Shown: in pieces, positions 5,892-13,086 of the stretch
Position numbering within the stretch: the stretch's first letter is position 1
Layout of the letters: each line of letters opens with the position of its first letter
Assembly: GCF_024494695.1 (NCBI RefSeq)
Contig: NZ_JANHDP010000013.1
Span: 1-16,239, forward strand
DNA from: Natronoarchaeum rubrum
GTDB taxonomy: Archaea; Halobacteriota; Halobacteria; Halobacteriales; Natronoarchaeaceae
Direction of reading: 5' to 3'
DNA: 16,239 nucleotides
Notes under the pieces: model-generated
The model's database searches: none
Seen by the model: only the letters and a program-made list of their open reading frames with translations
Told to the model about the DNA's origin: nothing
Program-made: the position numbers and the translations under genes

Positions 5892-7067
5892 TCATGCTAT
5901 CACCCGATCGACGGTTTCAACCCACTCGCGCTTCTCTCGGTCGCCCTCGTCGTAGTCGTCGAGCCAATTGTAGACCGTCGTGTCGCTAAAGGGAACGAAC
6001 TTCGACGCCTGATTGGGCGTCATGCCCTGATCGCGCACGCAGGTTTTGATGGTCCACATCGCGACGCGCTTGATGTCGTCGCGTTCGAGATCGTCGGTGG
6101 CGGGCTCGTCGTTCGACGGCGCCTGCCACCACCACTCGCTGGCCTCCTTGGTGTTCATCGACCAGTCGGTCGGCGGGATGCCCTCCAGGGGGCGCGGGTC
6201 GACGTCGACGAGCTTCCCGCCCGAGATCCGGTCGGCGACGACCGCCGACTTCTTGGACTCCTTTTTGATGATCGTGCCGACGCGCCAGAGCATCGGGTGA
6301 ATCGAACTCTCGTCGTGCCCGATGTAGATGAGAGCGCCGCCGTACTTGCGGATCTTGAACACGAGCGGCCCCATCAGCTTGCGCACGAGGTGGCCGTCCT
6401 CGCCGGTTCCGCTGGCGTTCGACGAGAACTCGTCGCCGATGTAGAGCTTGGGCTGTTGGGCGTTCTCGACGGGATCGCCGTCCTGTTCGACCCACTCGGT
6501 CAGCAGCGGGTAGTGCGGGATATAGCCGTCCTCGACGCTCCCGTCGTCGCGAACCCAGTCGTCGTTGCGGTCGAGCGTCCGGATGTTGCTCCCGACCAGG
6601 AGGTCGCCGTCGACCCAGCGCTGGCGCAGCTGCCCCAGGAGCCCGGCGAAGTCGGACTTGCCCGCCCCCATCTCGCCGAGCACGACGATCACCGGCGCCG
6701 GGCCGGCGACGATCTCCTGCATTCGCGTCACCGTTTTGATCCCGGCCATGTCCGCGTGCTGGGACGGATCACCGACGTAGTGCTTCAGCGTCACCGTATC
6801 GCCGTTCTGCATCGCGTTCCGGGCCGTCTCGCTGCCCTCTGCGCGCAGGATGTCGCGGTTCTTCTGGACGCTCAGATAGTCCGCTGCGGGCTTGCCGTCC
6901 CACCGGTCGGCGTCGTGGTGGATCGCCCGCATGGTCATCTGCCGATCGACCTGTTCGTCGCGGACGAACCCCGAGTGCGGGACCACTTCGTCGGGATCGC
7001 GTTCGAGGTTCCCATCCTGATACTCGCGGAAGCCGCCGACCGTGTAGTTGTCCTGTTCGTCACTCAT
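5892..7067 (-). CDS. P-loop ATPase, pleolipovirus VP8-like, with C-terminal HTH
   Basis: A 391-residue protein with Walker A GEMGAGKS at 131-138 and Walker B KLYIGDE at 207-213. A possible sensor strand (ALIYIGHDESS, 245-255) follows, and a C-terminal HTH (about 348-370, MTPNQASKF, SDTTVYNWLDDY). Position at the end of the virion operon and size match the NTPase of pleolipoviruses (VP8 in HRPV-1), proposed to act in genome handling or virion assembly. ATG 7067 is chosen over the upstream in-frame start (7121) because it overlaps the preceding gene by eight bases (ATGAGTGA) and gives the acidic start MSDEQDN. The HTH tail could bind DNA, linking the ATPase to the genome. Confidence 0.8.
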   Translation of the reverse strand: MSDEQDNYTVGGFREYQDGNLERDPDEVVPHSGFVRDEQVDRQMTMRAIHHDADRWDGKPAADYLSVQKNRDILRAEGSETARNAMQNGDTVTLKHYVGDPSQHADMAGIKTVTRMQEIVAGPAPVIVVLGEMGAGKSDFAGLLGQLRQRWVDGDLLVGSNIRTLDRNDDWVRDDGSVEDGYIPHYPLLTEWVEQDGDPVENAQQPKLYIGDEFSSNASGTGEDGHLVRKLMGPLVFKIRKYGGALIYIGHDESSIHPMLWRVGTIIKKESKKSAVVADRISGGKLVDVDPRPLEGIPPTDWSMNTKEASEWWWQAPSNDEPATDDLERDDIKRVAMWTIKTCVRDQGMTPNQASKFVPFSDTTVYNWLDDYDEGDREKREWVETVDRVIA

Positions 7068-7860
7068 CGTTACCCCCGTCAGTGGCGGCCTGGTCAGACG
7101 AGAGCGTCGCGGGCGGGCCATGGGGCGCGTCGTGTTCCGCGGCGTACTCCTCGACGTAGCTGCCGATGTCCTGAACTTCCTCGAACTCGTCGTCTTCGGC
7201 GTCCTCCTTGGCGTCCTCGAAACGCTCTTTGACGGACGTTTTCGGGTTCATCAACCCGCGTTCGTCCGCCTCGGCTTCCTCGTTGATCACGTCGCTCTGG
7301 ATCTGGAGCCCCATCTTCGAGATCCGGCCCCGGAGCCGATTGAGTTCGAGATACGCCTCGACGAACTCGCCGTGGACGTCTTCGAGCATCGCCTTCGTCG
7401 TGACGAGTTTCGAGTCGGCGAGCTGGCTCATGTAGCACCCGCGAACGGTCAGGTTCTCGGTGTCCTCGAACCAGTTGAACTCGCGTACCTCGAAGGCGTC
7501 GCCGTCGTTGCAGAGATACGGGCTCGGGCCGTCGACGGTCTTGTCCGCCCACACACCGGGCTCGACGTAGTATTTCTTCCGGGTGTCGGTCTGTCCGTTG
7601 ATGTGGTAGACCGTCACCATGTTGCGGTTCCGGAGCGCGCGGGCGCCGGTGATGAACAGCCCCAGCAGCGGCGGCCCGAGTAGCAGGAGCGCCGCGAAGA
7701 TCCCGCCCACGATCGGCGGGATGCCCGGCAGCGACGGCTGGAACCACACGAACAGCAGGCCGATCGTGATCGCCAGCCCGGCGACAAGGAGCTGACCCTC
7801 CGCGAGCACGTACGTGAGACGATCCGACCAGCCCCCGAAGGTGCCGCTGGTGTCGCTCAC
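7060..7860 (-). CDS. Membrane protein at the pleolipovirus ORF7 position
   Basis: A 266-residue protein with two hydrophobic helices near the N-terminus (about 20-39 and 46-68). A mixed domain (about 75-150) contains MVTVYHING and two Cys. A helical acidic tail rich in E/D (about 165-266) follows. GTG 7860 overlaps the upstream stop (GTGA); the longer frame from 7902 adds an Arg-rich non-haloarchaeal leader. Its place between the exported protein and the ATPase matches the conserved ORF7 of pleolipoviruses. The soluble domain probably faces the cytoplasm or virion interior; whether it enters virions cannot be told. Confidence 0.7.
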   Translation of the reverse strand: MSDTSGTFGGWSDRLTYVLAEGQLLVAGLAITIGLLFVWFQPSLPGIPPIVGGIFAALLLLGPPLLGLFITGARALRNRNMVTVYHINGQTDTRKKYYVEPGVWADKTVDGPSPYLCNDGDAFEVREFNWFEDTENLTVRGCYMSQLADSKLVTTKAMLEDVHGEFVEAYLELNRLRGRISKMGLQIQSDVINEEAEADERGLMNPKTSVKERFEDAKEDAEDDEFEEVQDIGSYVEEYAAEHDAPHGPPATLSSDQAATDGGNDE

Positions 7861-8417
7861 GCTTCGATCACCCCGCTTTCCTCGGAGCGAACGACGTACC
7901 ACGCTGAGACGGCCGCCAGCGCGATCGTCATGAGGACGCCGGTGAACAGACCGGACTCCCCGCCGAACGTCGTCAGCGGGTTCTGGTCGGCTTGCTCGTC
8001 AGTCCCGATCGAGACGTACGCGCCGGTCCCCTGGTCCATACTCGCCGGAGTCGTGATCCCGACCGCGGCGCCGTCCCGATCGCTGACCGGGACGACGACC
8101 GTGGATCTGCCCTCGCCGACGACCTGCTCGACGTAGTTGAACTGCCCGCTCCCCTCGCCCCAAGTGCCCGCCTCGGTGATCGACACCGAGGTCGGCTCGT
8201 CCGCCTCGAACGTCAGCGAGAACTGCCCGCTCGTGTACTCCCAGTCCACAATCCGGACGTTCGGGCCGACCACTTCCTCGTAGTCCGCACCCGCCTGAGT
8301 GGAACTCGTGTTCGTCGCGTTCTCCTGCGCGATCGCGCCGCTCGCGCCGCTCGCGCCCATGCCCATCGCCAGAGCCGTCGCTACAACCAGCAACAGCGCA
8401 AAAATGGTCCGGCGCAT
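7857..8417 (-). CDS. Exported membrane-anchored protein at the pleolipovirus ORF6 position
   Basis: A 186-residue protein with a Sec-type signal (RRTIFALLLVVATALAMG, cleavage probably near AIAQ at 28-31), a low-complexity Asn/Thr/Ser linker (ENATNTSSTQ), a beta-rich domain (about 45-140) and a C-terminal membrane helix (about 157-174) before a short tail. The mature domain would sit outside the cell membrane. It starts two bases after the spike stop and overlaps the next gene, so all are co-expressed. It matches the exported ORF6-type protein that follows the spike in pleolipoviruses. It may help spike folding or membrane fusion, which is inference. Confidence 0.7.
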   Translation of the reverse strand: MRRTIFALLLVVATALAMGMGASGASGAIAQENATNTSSTQAGADYEEVVGPNVRIVDWEYTSGQFSLTFEADEPTSVSITEAGTWGEGSGQFNYVEQVVGEGRSTVVVPVSDRDGAAVGITTPASMDQGTGAYVSIGTDEQADQNPLTTFGGESGLFTGVLMTIALAAVSAWYVVRSEESGVIEA

Positions 8418-8419
8418 GG

Positions 8420-10357
8420 TCAGTTCCCCGGCAGGAGGTTGGTTACAGCGGCCCCGACCGCGACGATCGCCCCGCCGATGATCGCCAGCCCGGCGAGCGG
8501 GCTTCCGGTCCCGAGGTCGAAGTCGTCGGGGATGATCGGCCCGCCACTGCTGTCTGGGTCCGTCTCCATCGTCTGCTCTGAGGCGTCGTTGCGCGCCTGG
8601 TTGTTTTCCTCCAGGATCTCAACGACCGTCTGCCAGTCGTAGTCCGCTTGCACCGTCTCACGGGCGTTGAACTGCACGGAGTCGCCACCGTCCGCCGTGT
8701 CGATGATCTCGAACTTGGCGGTCAGTTGCGTGTAGGTGGCCTGTGCGGTCGTTTCCGTGCTGCCATCGGTCGTGTTCCCGTCCGTCGTATTGTCGGTCGT
8801 GTTCCCATCCGTCGTGTTTCCGCCGGTGTCCTCGACGCCGGCGATCGGCACGTCTGCGATGTTGTGAGCGAAGTAGATCTCGCCGTCATGCGCGGTCGGG
8901 TCGATCACTTCGCCGACCGGGAGGCCGTCACTTGGCGGGTTCGTCACGCCGAGGTAGCCCGATGCCTGGACTGGATTCCCGTTCTCGTCGGTGACGTTCG
9001 GGAACTGGAGTCGAACGTCGTTGTCGAGATTCGTCGGGATTTCCAGAGAGTGCATCATGAGTGCCGCCTCTGCCGGATTCTCAGCGTTCTCCGCTGCATC
9101 TTGCAGCGCCGGCGCGGTACTCATGTCTTCGATGTCGTACTGGTCCGTGTTCGCTTTCAGATCCGAGTAGTTGCTGTTACACCACGTTTCTACAGTGTCA
9201 GCGGCGTTTGTGTACGTGTCCGCAATTGTCTGAATCACCCTCGCGTACCGCGATACCATCAGCAGTTTGGCGTACGGATTATCGCTCACGTCCTCGACGT
9301 CTTCGGGGTTAACGTCGAAATCCACCGGCGCCGGTGGCATGATCCGAACCGCGCCGTCGACCTTGTAGCTCGAGTAGGTGTCGTTCGGCAGGGTGATCGA
9401 GGTCTGGTTGTCGGGATCGTCGCCGTCCTCCTCGTAGGTAAACCCGCTATTGACGCGGTTCATGATCTCTTCCCAGTGGAACTGCTGAACGTACGTTTCG
9501 TACGGGTCAGTCGTTTCACTGGCAGTGTTCTTCCCCGGCTGAGTGAGATCCTTCGGCAGACAGATACTCGCGTACAGATCGTTCTGTTCGACGCCGTTGT
9601 TGGGCACTTTCATGATCTGCTGGGGGTTGCGAGTTTCGCCGAGGAAACTCACTGACGGGGTGTTCGGGGGGTCGTTCCACCCCCACTTGTGTTTGATCTG
9701 GTTGACCATGCCCGTGAACGGGTCGTACCGGGTCATCGTGTACCCGATCGGCGCAGCGACATCAGGCTCTGAAAGCGTATCAAGAAGGTTGTACCACCCC
9801 TTGACGGCAATCGCCACCTGCTCCCAATGGTCAACGAGCTTGTTGAAGATCTTGACAAACTCGGCGTCGACTACCGCCTGCCCTTCCGAAATCGCCGTCG
9901 AAAGGTCTGCACCTTCCTCTGCCTGCCGGTAGACCTCCTTGAGTGCGTGCCCGACGATCCACCGTGAGAGGCTGTTGGCGCTACTCTCGATCGAGGCGAG
10001 TTGCCGCTTGGTGAACTGCTCGAAGTTGTACGCCTCTTGGTAGATGTCGATCCGCTGCTCGTACTCGTATTTCTGCTTGAACTCGCTTTCCGACTGGTCA
10101 CCCCAGGCAGAAATCCAGTCGAACGAGCCGTTCGAGAAGTAACTGAGCGCGGACAGCCCGGGCGCGAGACCGATGCTCGCGCCCGTCGAGAGGTAGTTGA
10201 TGTTCTCCCCGTCGCTCGTGTTGTCCTGGGCGAGTCCGGGCGTCGAGGCAATTGCAGCCGTTGCCCCGGCGGCGCCGAGCCCGCGTAGTACGTCGCGCCG
10301 ACACACGTCGCAGTCGAGCGGTGGGCTGTGGGCCGCGCCGTCGTTGTCGGGCACCAC
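8420..10357 (-). CDS. Spike protein, pleolipovirus VP4-like
   Basis: A 645-residue protein with a twin-arginine signal (CRRDVLRGLGAAGATAAIAS, 19-38) and probable cleavage near GLAQ (41-44). A long ectodomain starts with an aromatic helix-rich part and continues mixed alpha/beta. Near 515-540 is a stalk of repeated NTTDG units that are N-glycosylation sequons. A C-terminal membrane helix (about 622-640) ends LLPGN. This is the architecture of pleolipovirus spikes, which bind the host and drive membrane fusion. Tat export implies folding in the cytoplasm. The GTG at 10357 abuts the upstream stop (TGAGTG); a second GTG at 10354 is equally possible. The largest protein of the virion operon. Confidence 0.85.
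   Translation of the reverse strand: MVPDNDGAAHSPPLDCDVCRRDVLRGLGAAGATAAIASTPGLAQDNTSDGENINYLSTGASIGLAPGLSALSYFSNGSFDWISAWGDQSESEFKQKYEYEQRIDIYQEAYNFEQFTKRQLASIESSANSLSRWIVGHALKEVYRQAEEGADLSTAISEGQAVVDAEFVKIFNKLVDHWEQVAIAVKGWYNLLDTLSEPDVAAPIGYTMTRYDPFTGMVNQIKHKWGWNDPPNTPSVSFLGETRNPQQIMKVPNNGVEQNDLYASICLPKDLTQPGKNTASETTDPYETYVQQFHWEEIMNRVNSGFTYEEDGDDPDNQTSITLPNDTYSSYKVDGAVRIMPPAPVDFDVNPEDVEDVSDNPYAKLLMVSRYARVIQTIADTYTNAADTVETWCNSNYSDLKANTDQYDIEDMSTAPALQDAAENAENPAEAALMMHSLEIPTNLDNDVRLQFPNVTDENGNPVQASGYLGVTNPPSDGLPVGEVIDPTAHDGEIYFAHNIADVPIAGVEDTGGNTTDGNTTDNTTDGNTTDGSTETTAQATYTQLTAKFEIIDTADGGDSVQFNARETVQADYDWQTVVEILEENNQARNDASEQTMETDPDSSGGPIIPDDFDLGTGSPLAGLAIIGGAIVAVGAAVTNLLPGN
8765..8822 (-). 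repeat. Short tandem repeat coding the NTTDG stalk
   Basis: Four imperfect 15-18-base units encode alternating NTTDG/NTTDN in the spike just before the membrane anchor. Every unit keeps an N-x-T sequon. It is coding sequence, not a CRISPR. Confidence 0.7.
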
Positions 10358-10489
10358 TCAGATCACCCCCGTTCCTGCAGCGGCCAGCCCGGTGATCCCG
10401 GCGAGCGCGGTCGCCGCGCCCGAGAAGGCGATGAACGCGATGGTACTCGTATCGAGCTGTGCAACGTCGTCGGAAAGATGAGTCGTCAT
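10358..10489 (-). CDS. Small hydrophobic protein between VP3-like and spike genes
   Basis: A 43-residue protein with an acidic N-terminus and one long Ala/Gly-rich hydrophobic segment (IAFIAFSGAATALAGITG, about 17-34). ATG 10489 is chosen; the longer frame from 10582 would run into the preceding membrane protein gene. The stop is directly followed by the spike GTG. It is likely a virion or assembly membrane peptide. Confidence 0.65.
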   Translation of the reverse strand: MTTHLSDDVAQLDTSTIAFIAFSGAATALAGITGLAAAGTGVI

Positions 10490-10515
10490 GAATTGGTCTC
10501 CGTGGGTTCCGCGGT

Positions 10516-10953
10516 CTACTTGTAGGCGATAATCCAGAAGCCGGCGCCGTTGAGCATCACCATGAACACGCCGAGGTACCACGTCGCCGCGATCGCGACC
10601 GAGACGGCGGGCACCAGCGCGCTGAGGATGTTGAGGATCACCATCAGGAGCACGATCACGAACTCCATGTCGGTCAGGTCCTCACGGGTTGTCTGGCCGT
10701 TGGTGATCCAGGCGATGAAGATCACCGCCATCGTCACGACGAACGCCCAGGTAATCTCGGTGCCATGCGCCGCGTACAGCGCGTCGTCGAACGACCAGCT
10801 GTACGGGAACGTCCCCGACTTGAGGACGAACAGCTTCGTCATCGCGATCGTCGCCATCACGAACAGCGGCGAGAGGAGGCTGTCCGTGAGGTCGATACCG
10901 TTCTCCCGGCGGACGCCGGCAGGGATCATATTCTCCGGTAGATTCAGTGCCAT
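10516..10953 (-). CDS. Four-helix membrane protein, pleolipovirus VP3-like
   Basis: A 145-residue protein with a short polar N-terminus and four predicted membrane helices (about 25-45, 69-87, 96-116 and 119-141). Size, topology and first place in the virion operon match VP3, the abundant internal membrane protein that lines the pleolipovirus envelope. ATG 10953 is preceded by an operator-like repeat arm 14 bases upstream. The next gene starts 27 bases after its stop. Confidence 0.8.
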   Translation of the reverse strand: MALNLPENMIPAGVRRENGIDLTDSLLSPLFVMATIAMTKLFVLKSGTFPYSWSFDDALYAAHGTEITWAFVVTMAVIFIAWITNGQTTREDLTDMEFVIVLLMVILNILSALVPAVSVAIAATWYLGVFMVMLNGAGFWIIAYK

Positions 10954-10966
10954 GTGGCACCCACCG

Positions 10967-11060
10967 CGGCTATCCGCTACAATGTCAAACTCCGCATTTT
11001 GGTGATAGCGTGGCTACGCCGTGGCCACAGTACAAACCATTAAGTGCAATCGGATAGCCG
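10967..11060. promoter_or_regulatory. Paired operator in the divergent virion promoter
   Basis: CGGCTATCCG at 10967-10976 and its exact reverse complement CGGATAGCCG at 11051-11060 lie 13 and 12 bases from the two divergent start codons (10953 minus, 11073 plus). Between them is another dyad (GTGGC/GCCAC) and ACCATTAAGT near 11036, a TATA-like box for the plus gene. The symmetry suggests one regulator acting on both promoters. Confidence 0.6.
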
Positions 11061-11072
11061 ACCGTTCTGGCG

Positions 11073-11273
11073 ATGTTCAGAAAACTCTGCGATCGCGACG
11101 GAACGCCGGTCGTCTCGCTCGACAAAGACGAACTGCGCCTCGACGGCATCGTCGGGGCTGACGGCGAGATTCCGGAAGAACAGGAGATGTATATCAACCG
11201 CGTCGCCGAAGGTGCGTACCTCGTGCGCGCGGTCGACGGCGACGACGTTCCGGAGATCGACGATGCGCTGTGA
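11073..11273 (+). CDS. Small AbrB-like protein, divergent from the virion operon
   Basis: A 66-residue acidic protein. GTPVVSLDKDELRLDGIVG resembles the strand-turn-helix of AbrB/SpoVT swapped-hairpin proteins; a hydrophobic strand near the end (AYLVRAVDG) would complete the fold. Few basic residues are present, so DNA binding is uncertain. ATG 11073 lies about 33 bases from a TATA-like box and just after one arm of the shared inverted repeat. It could therefore regulate itself and the virion genes. Recognition is weak. Confidence 0.55.
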   Translation: MFRKLCDRDGTPVVSLDKDELRLDGIVGADGEIPEEQEMYINRVAEGAYLVRAVDGDDVPEIDDAL

Positions 11274-11303
11274 CGCCAGCGCCCTGGAACCGGGTCTTCA
11301 GAT

Positions 11304-11459
11304 CCGACCCCGTGGGGTCGGCCGCGAAAGTAACGCCAATCCGCGATGTATGCACCTTCCGCGCGGTGGGCGTGGGCTACGGTGCATAGAATCGGCCCCG
11401 ATCGGGTCGGCCAGCGGCGTGATCACGCCGACCACCCAACACCCATTCATAAAGAATGG
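11304..11459. promoter_or_regulatory. Cluster of palindromes upstream of the ribbon-helix-helix-like gene
   Basis: The 245 bases between the two small genes hold four dyads and no gene. They are CCGACCCC/GGGGTCGG (11304-11321), TATGCACC/GGTGCATA (11349-11356 with 11381-11388), the perfect palindrome GGCGTGATCACGCC (11416-11429), and CCATTC-ATAAA-GAATGG (11443-11459). The first may end the upstream transcript. The others look like operators; the last has a TATA-like centre. Confidence 0.5.
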
Positions 11460-11518
11460 CCGGTCACTCGGACGCGAGCAACGCGAACCGACCCCCGGTG
11501 CATACCTGCCTACTTAGT

Positions 11519-11779
11519 ATGACCAAACGCACCAGCCTGAAGTTGACCGACGAACGACAGCGCAGGCTCGACCGCGCCAGCGAGATCGTCGCCGATGGTC
11601 CCCACGATGACCCGCCGATGAGTGTGGTAATTGATGCCGCATTAACTCACCTGCTCCAATCAAAACAGAACATCGATGAGGCCAGAAGTGAGTTCGATCC
11701 AAAGACGGTTCAAGAGGTCGCGAATACCTCTGTGATCGGACTCCAATACAGAACCTCAGTTGAGAGCAGGTGGCGGTGA
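11519..11779 (+). CDS. Ribbon-helix-helix-like regulator
   Basis: An 86-residue protein beginning TKRTSLKLTDERQRRLDRA, a basic strand followed by a helix, then a second helix MSVVIDAALTHLLQS: the ribbon-helix-helix plan. The tail (TSVIGLQYRTSVESRWR) resembles small haloarchaeal proteins of this type (DUF7386-like). The ATG at 11519 is preferred; the frame extends upstream to 11456, but that part overlaps a palindrome and does not look like the family. It could bind the palindromes just upstream. A DNA-binding role is inferred from the fold. Confidence 0.65.
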   Translation: MTKRTSLKLTDERQRRLDRASEIVADGPHDDPPMSVVIDAALTHLLQSKQNIDEARSEFDPKTVQEVANTSVIGLQYRTSVESRWR

Positions 11780-11886
11780 ACGCATACACCGCGAAATCCA
11801 ATTGAGAGTCGCCTCGTCGTACCGTGTTTGGTTGATATGGACTGAAAACCGACCCCGTAAGTCGCCGACTATTCTGTTGGAATTGC

Positions 11887-11931
11887 AATCGTGACAATTA
11901 CACTCTGCTCAACGCGAGCGATGTCACGATT
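11887..11931. repeat. 10-bp inverted repeat between the regulator and pilin genes
   Basis: AATCGTGACA (11887-11896) and TGTCACGATT (11922-11931) are exact reverse complements, 25 bases apart. They lie between converging genes, so this may be a bidirectional terminator element or a protein site. Confidence 0.5.
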
Positions 11932-11948
11932 CGGCACTAATAGGAATT

Positions 11949-11964
11949 GAAGAAAACGAAAATT
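11949..11964 (-). terminator. T-rich stop signal after the pilin genes
   Basis: On the minus strand, 14 bases beyond the second pilin stop, the sequence reads ATTTTCGTTTTCTTCA. This is a T-rich tract as used in archaeal termination. Confidence 0.45.
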
Positions 11965-11977
11965 GGTCAGCTACTGA

Positions 11978-12454
11978 CTAAGGGACCTGACTACTACTGA
12001 GGACGTTGCTTGAATCACCAGAAGAGGAACTCCAGATGATCTGAACCTCGTTACCGGAGTCGATACCCCCAGCGTTCGCTTCGTTGATTGTTGCAGAGGT
12101 GCCGGCTGACCAGGTGCTGGGAGCCGACGAACTCCATCCAATATCCGAACTCGATGGCGAATTGCCATCGATCTCGAAGGTGAGCACACTATTGGAGATA
12201 TCATCACCACCAGAGTGCGAAATGGTAACAGAGTCGTCACCATTGCTACTAGATCCATCACCATACCCAGCTGTGGATCCTTCATCGTAGCTGTAATCCC
12301 AGCTCGCTTGCGGTGCTGCATCCTGACTACCACCAATGTCGAGGACGAATGCCCCGATCACGGCGGCCAGAATCACGGTTATCGCAACCATCAGGATGAC
12401 GCCAATCACCGGCGACACGGCGTCATCGTCCGTGAACAGTTCCTTTAGATTCAT
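11978..12454 (-). CDS. Type IV pilin, second of a tandem pair
   Basis: A 158-residue protein with the haloarchaeal pilin N-terminus: a short charged leader ([11 protein letters not shown]), then [18 protein letters not shown] and further hydrophobic residues (about 13-40). The rest is a Ser/Asp/Gly-rich beta domain. The prepilin peptidase (PibD) site is expected around DDDAVSP. Pilins of this class form adhesion pili whose shared hydrophobic domain also affects motility in Haloferax. ATG 12454 directly follows the TAA of the first pilin. Pilins are not core pleolipovirus genes; see findings. Confidence 0.85.
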   Translation of the reverse strand: MNLKELFTDDDAVSPVIGVILMVAITVILAAVIGAFVLDIGGSQDAAPQASWDYSYDEGSTAGYGDGSSSNGDDSVTISHSGGDDISNSVLTFEIDGNSPSSSDIGWSSSAPSTWSAGTSATINEANAGGIDSGNEVQIIWSSSSGDSSNVLSSSQVP

Positions 12455-12862
12455 TTATGATCTCTCATAGTCGCTGAGAACTTGGCTGGAATCTCCGCTT
12501 GAAGCTTCCCAAACCAAGCTAACCGTGGAACCGCTTGTGACACTAGAAGCAGCATCTACCGTGGTACCAGCACTGAATGTGCCACTACTCGTGAATGGGT
12601 CTTCAGAGGTGGCAGAGGTCTGAATCTCGATAGAGCTGTGACTGATGTCATCTCCACCGCTGTGTTCGAGATCCAGCTCATCTGCAGTGCTATCAAGATT
12701 CCAGTTGTAACTTGCTTGCGGTGCTGCCTCCTGACTGCCACCGATGTCGAGGACGAACGCCCCGATGACGGCGGCGAGGATCACTGTGATCGCGACCATG
12801 AGGATGACGCCGATAACCGGCGACACGGCGTCATCGTCCGTGAATAGCTGTTTGAGTTTCAT
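12305..12862 (-). repeat. Duplicated pilin 5' ends
   Basis: The first 150 bases of each pilin (12305-12454 and 12713-12862) are near-identical at the DNA level, while the rest of the genes has diverged. They code for the leader, hydrophobic domain and IGGSQxAAPQAS. Confidence 0.8.
12455..12862 (-). CDS. Type IV pilin, first of a tandem pair
   Basis: A 135-residue paralogue with the same leader and hydrophobic domain ([20 protein letters not shown]...). Its different extracellular part contains [18 protein letters not shown] and ends [17 protein letters not shown] 12862 is chosen because it gives the classical short pilin leader; the frame extends to 13036 but that part is Cys/His/Trp-rich and unlike a pilin. 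It is joined to its partner as TAAATG, so both are probably made together in the cell envelope. Confidence 0.85.
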   Translation of the reverse strand: MKLKQLFTDDDAVSPVIGVILMVAITVILAAVIGAFVLDIGGSQEAAPQASYNWNLDSTADELDLEHSGGDDISHSSIEIQTSATSEDPFTSSGTFSAGTTVDAASSVTSGSTVSLVWEASSGDSSQVLSDYERS

Positions 12863-13086
12863 TGTTTTTTGTTTGTCCCGCCGGCAGCGACAGCAAAGGA
12901 CTTCCCACGAGCATCCATCTGCTGTGGTGAGACAATGGAAATGGTGTTGCCATCTCCCTGCCTCGGCGTCCTCGTGTCGTGGTTCCGGCGTTACCAGTCC
13001 AATATCATGTATACGTAATAAATCCATTCCTACCATTCAAGTATTTGGTAGATATATCAAACAAGATAGTAAATATCACACAACCC
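12863..13086. promoter_or_regulatory. Divergent promoter region of pilins and LAGLIDADG-type regulator
   Basis: There is no gene in these 224 bases. The right part (12990-13080) is AT-rich. GATATATC at 13051-13058, about 30 bases from ATG 13087, is a good TATA box for the plus gene. On the minus strand GGATTTATTAC near 13012-13022 could serve the pilins, with a leader of roughly 120 bases. Confidence 0.5.

Noticed and set aside
6297..7232. Plus-strand ORF across the ATPase gene
   Set aside because: It is a shadow frame; the minus strand has Walker A and B motifs and operon overlaps.
8765..8822. CRISPR-like or non-coding tandem repeat
   Set aside because: The units are contiguous, without spacers, in frame, and encode the spike stalk.
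12863..13036. Upstream extension of the first pilin
   Set aside because: It would bury the prepilin leader behind about 58 residues rich in Cys, His and Trp; pilin leaders are short.
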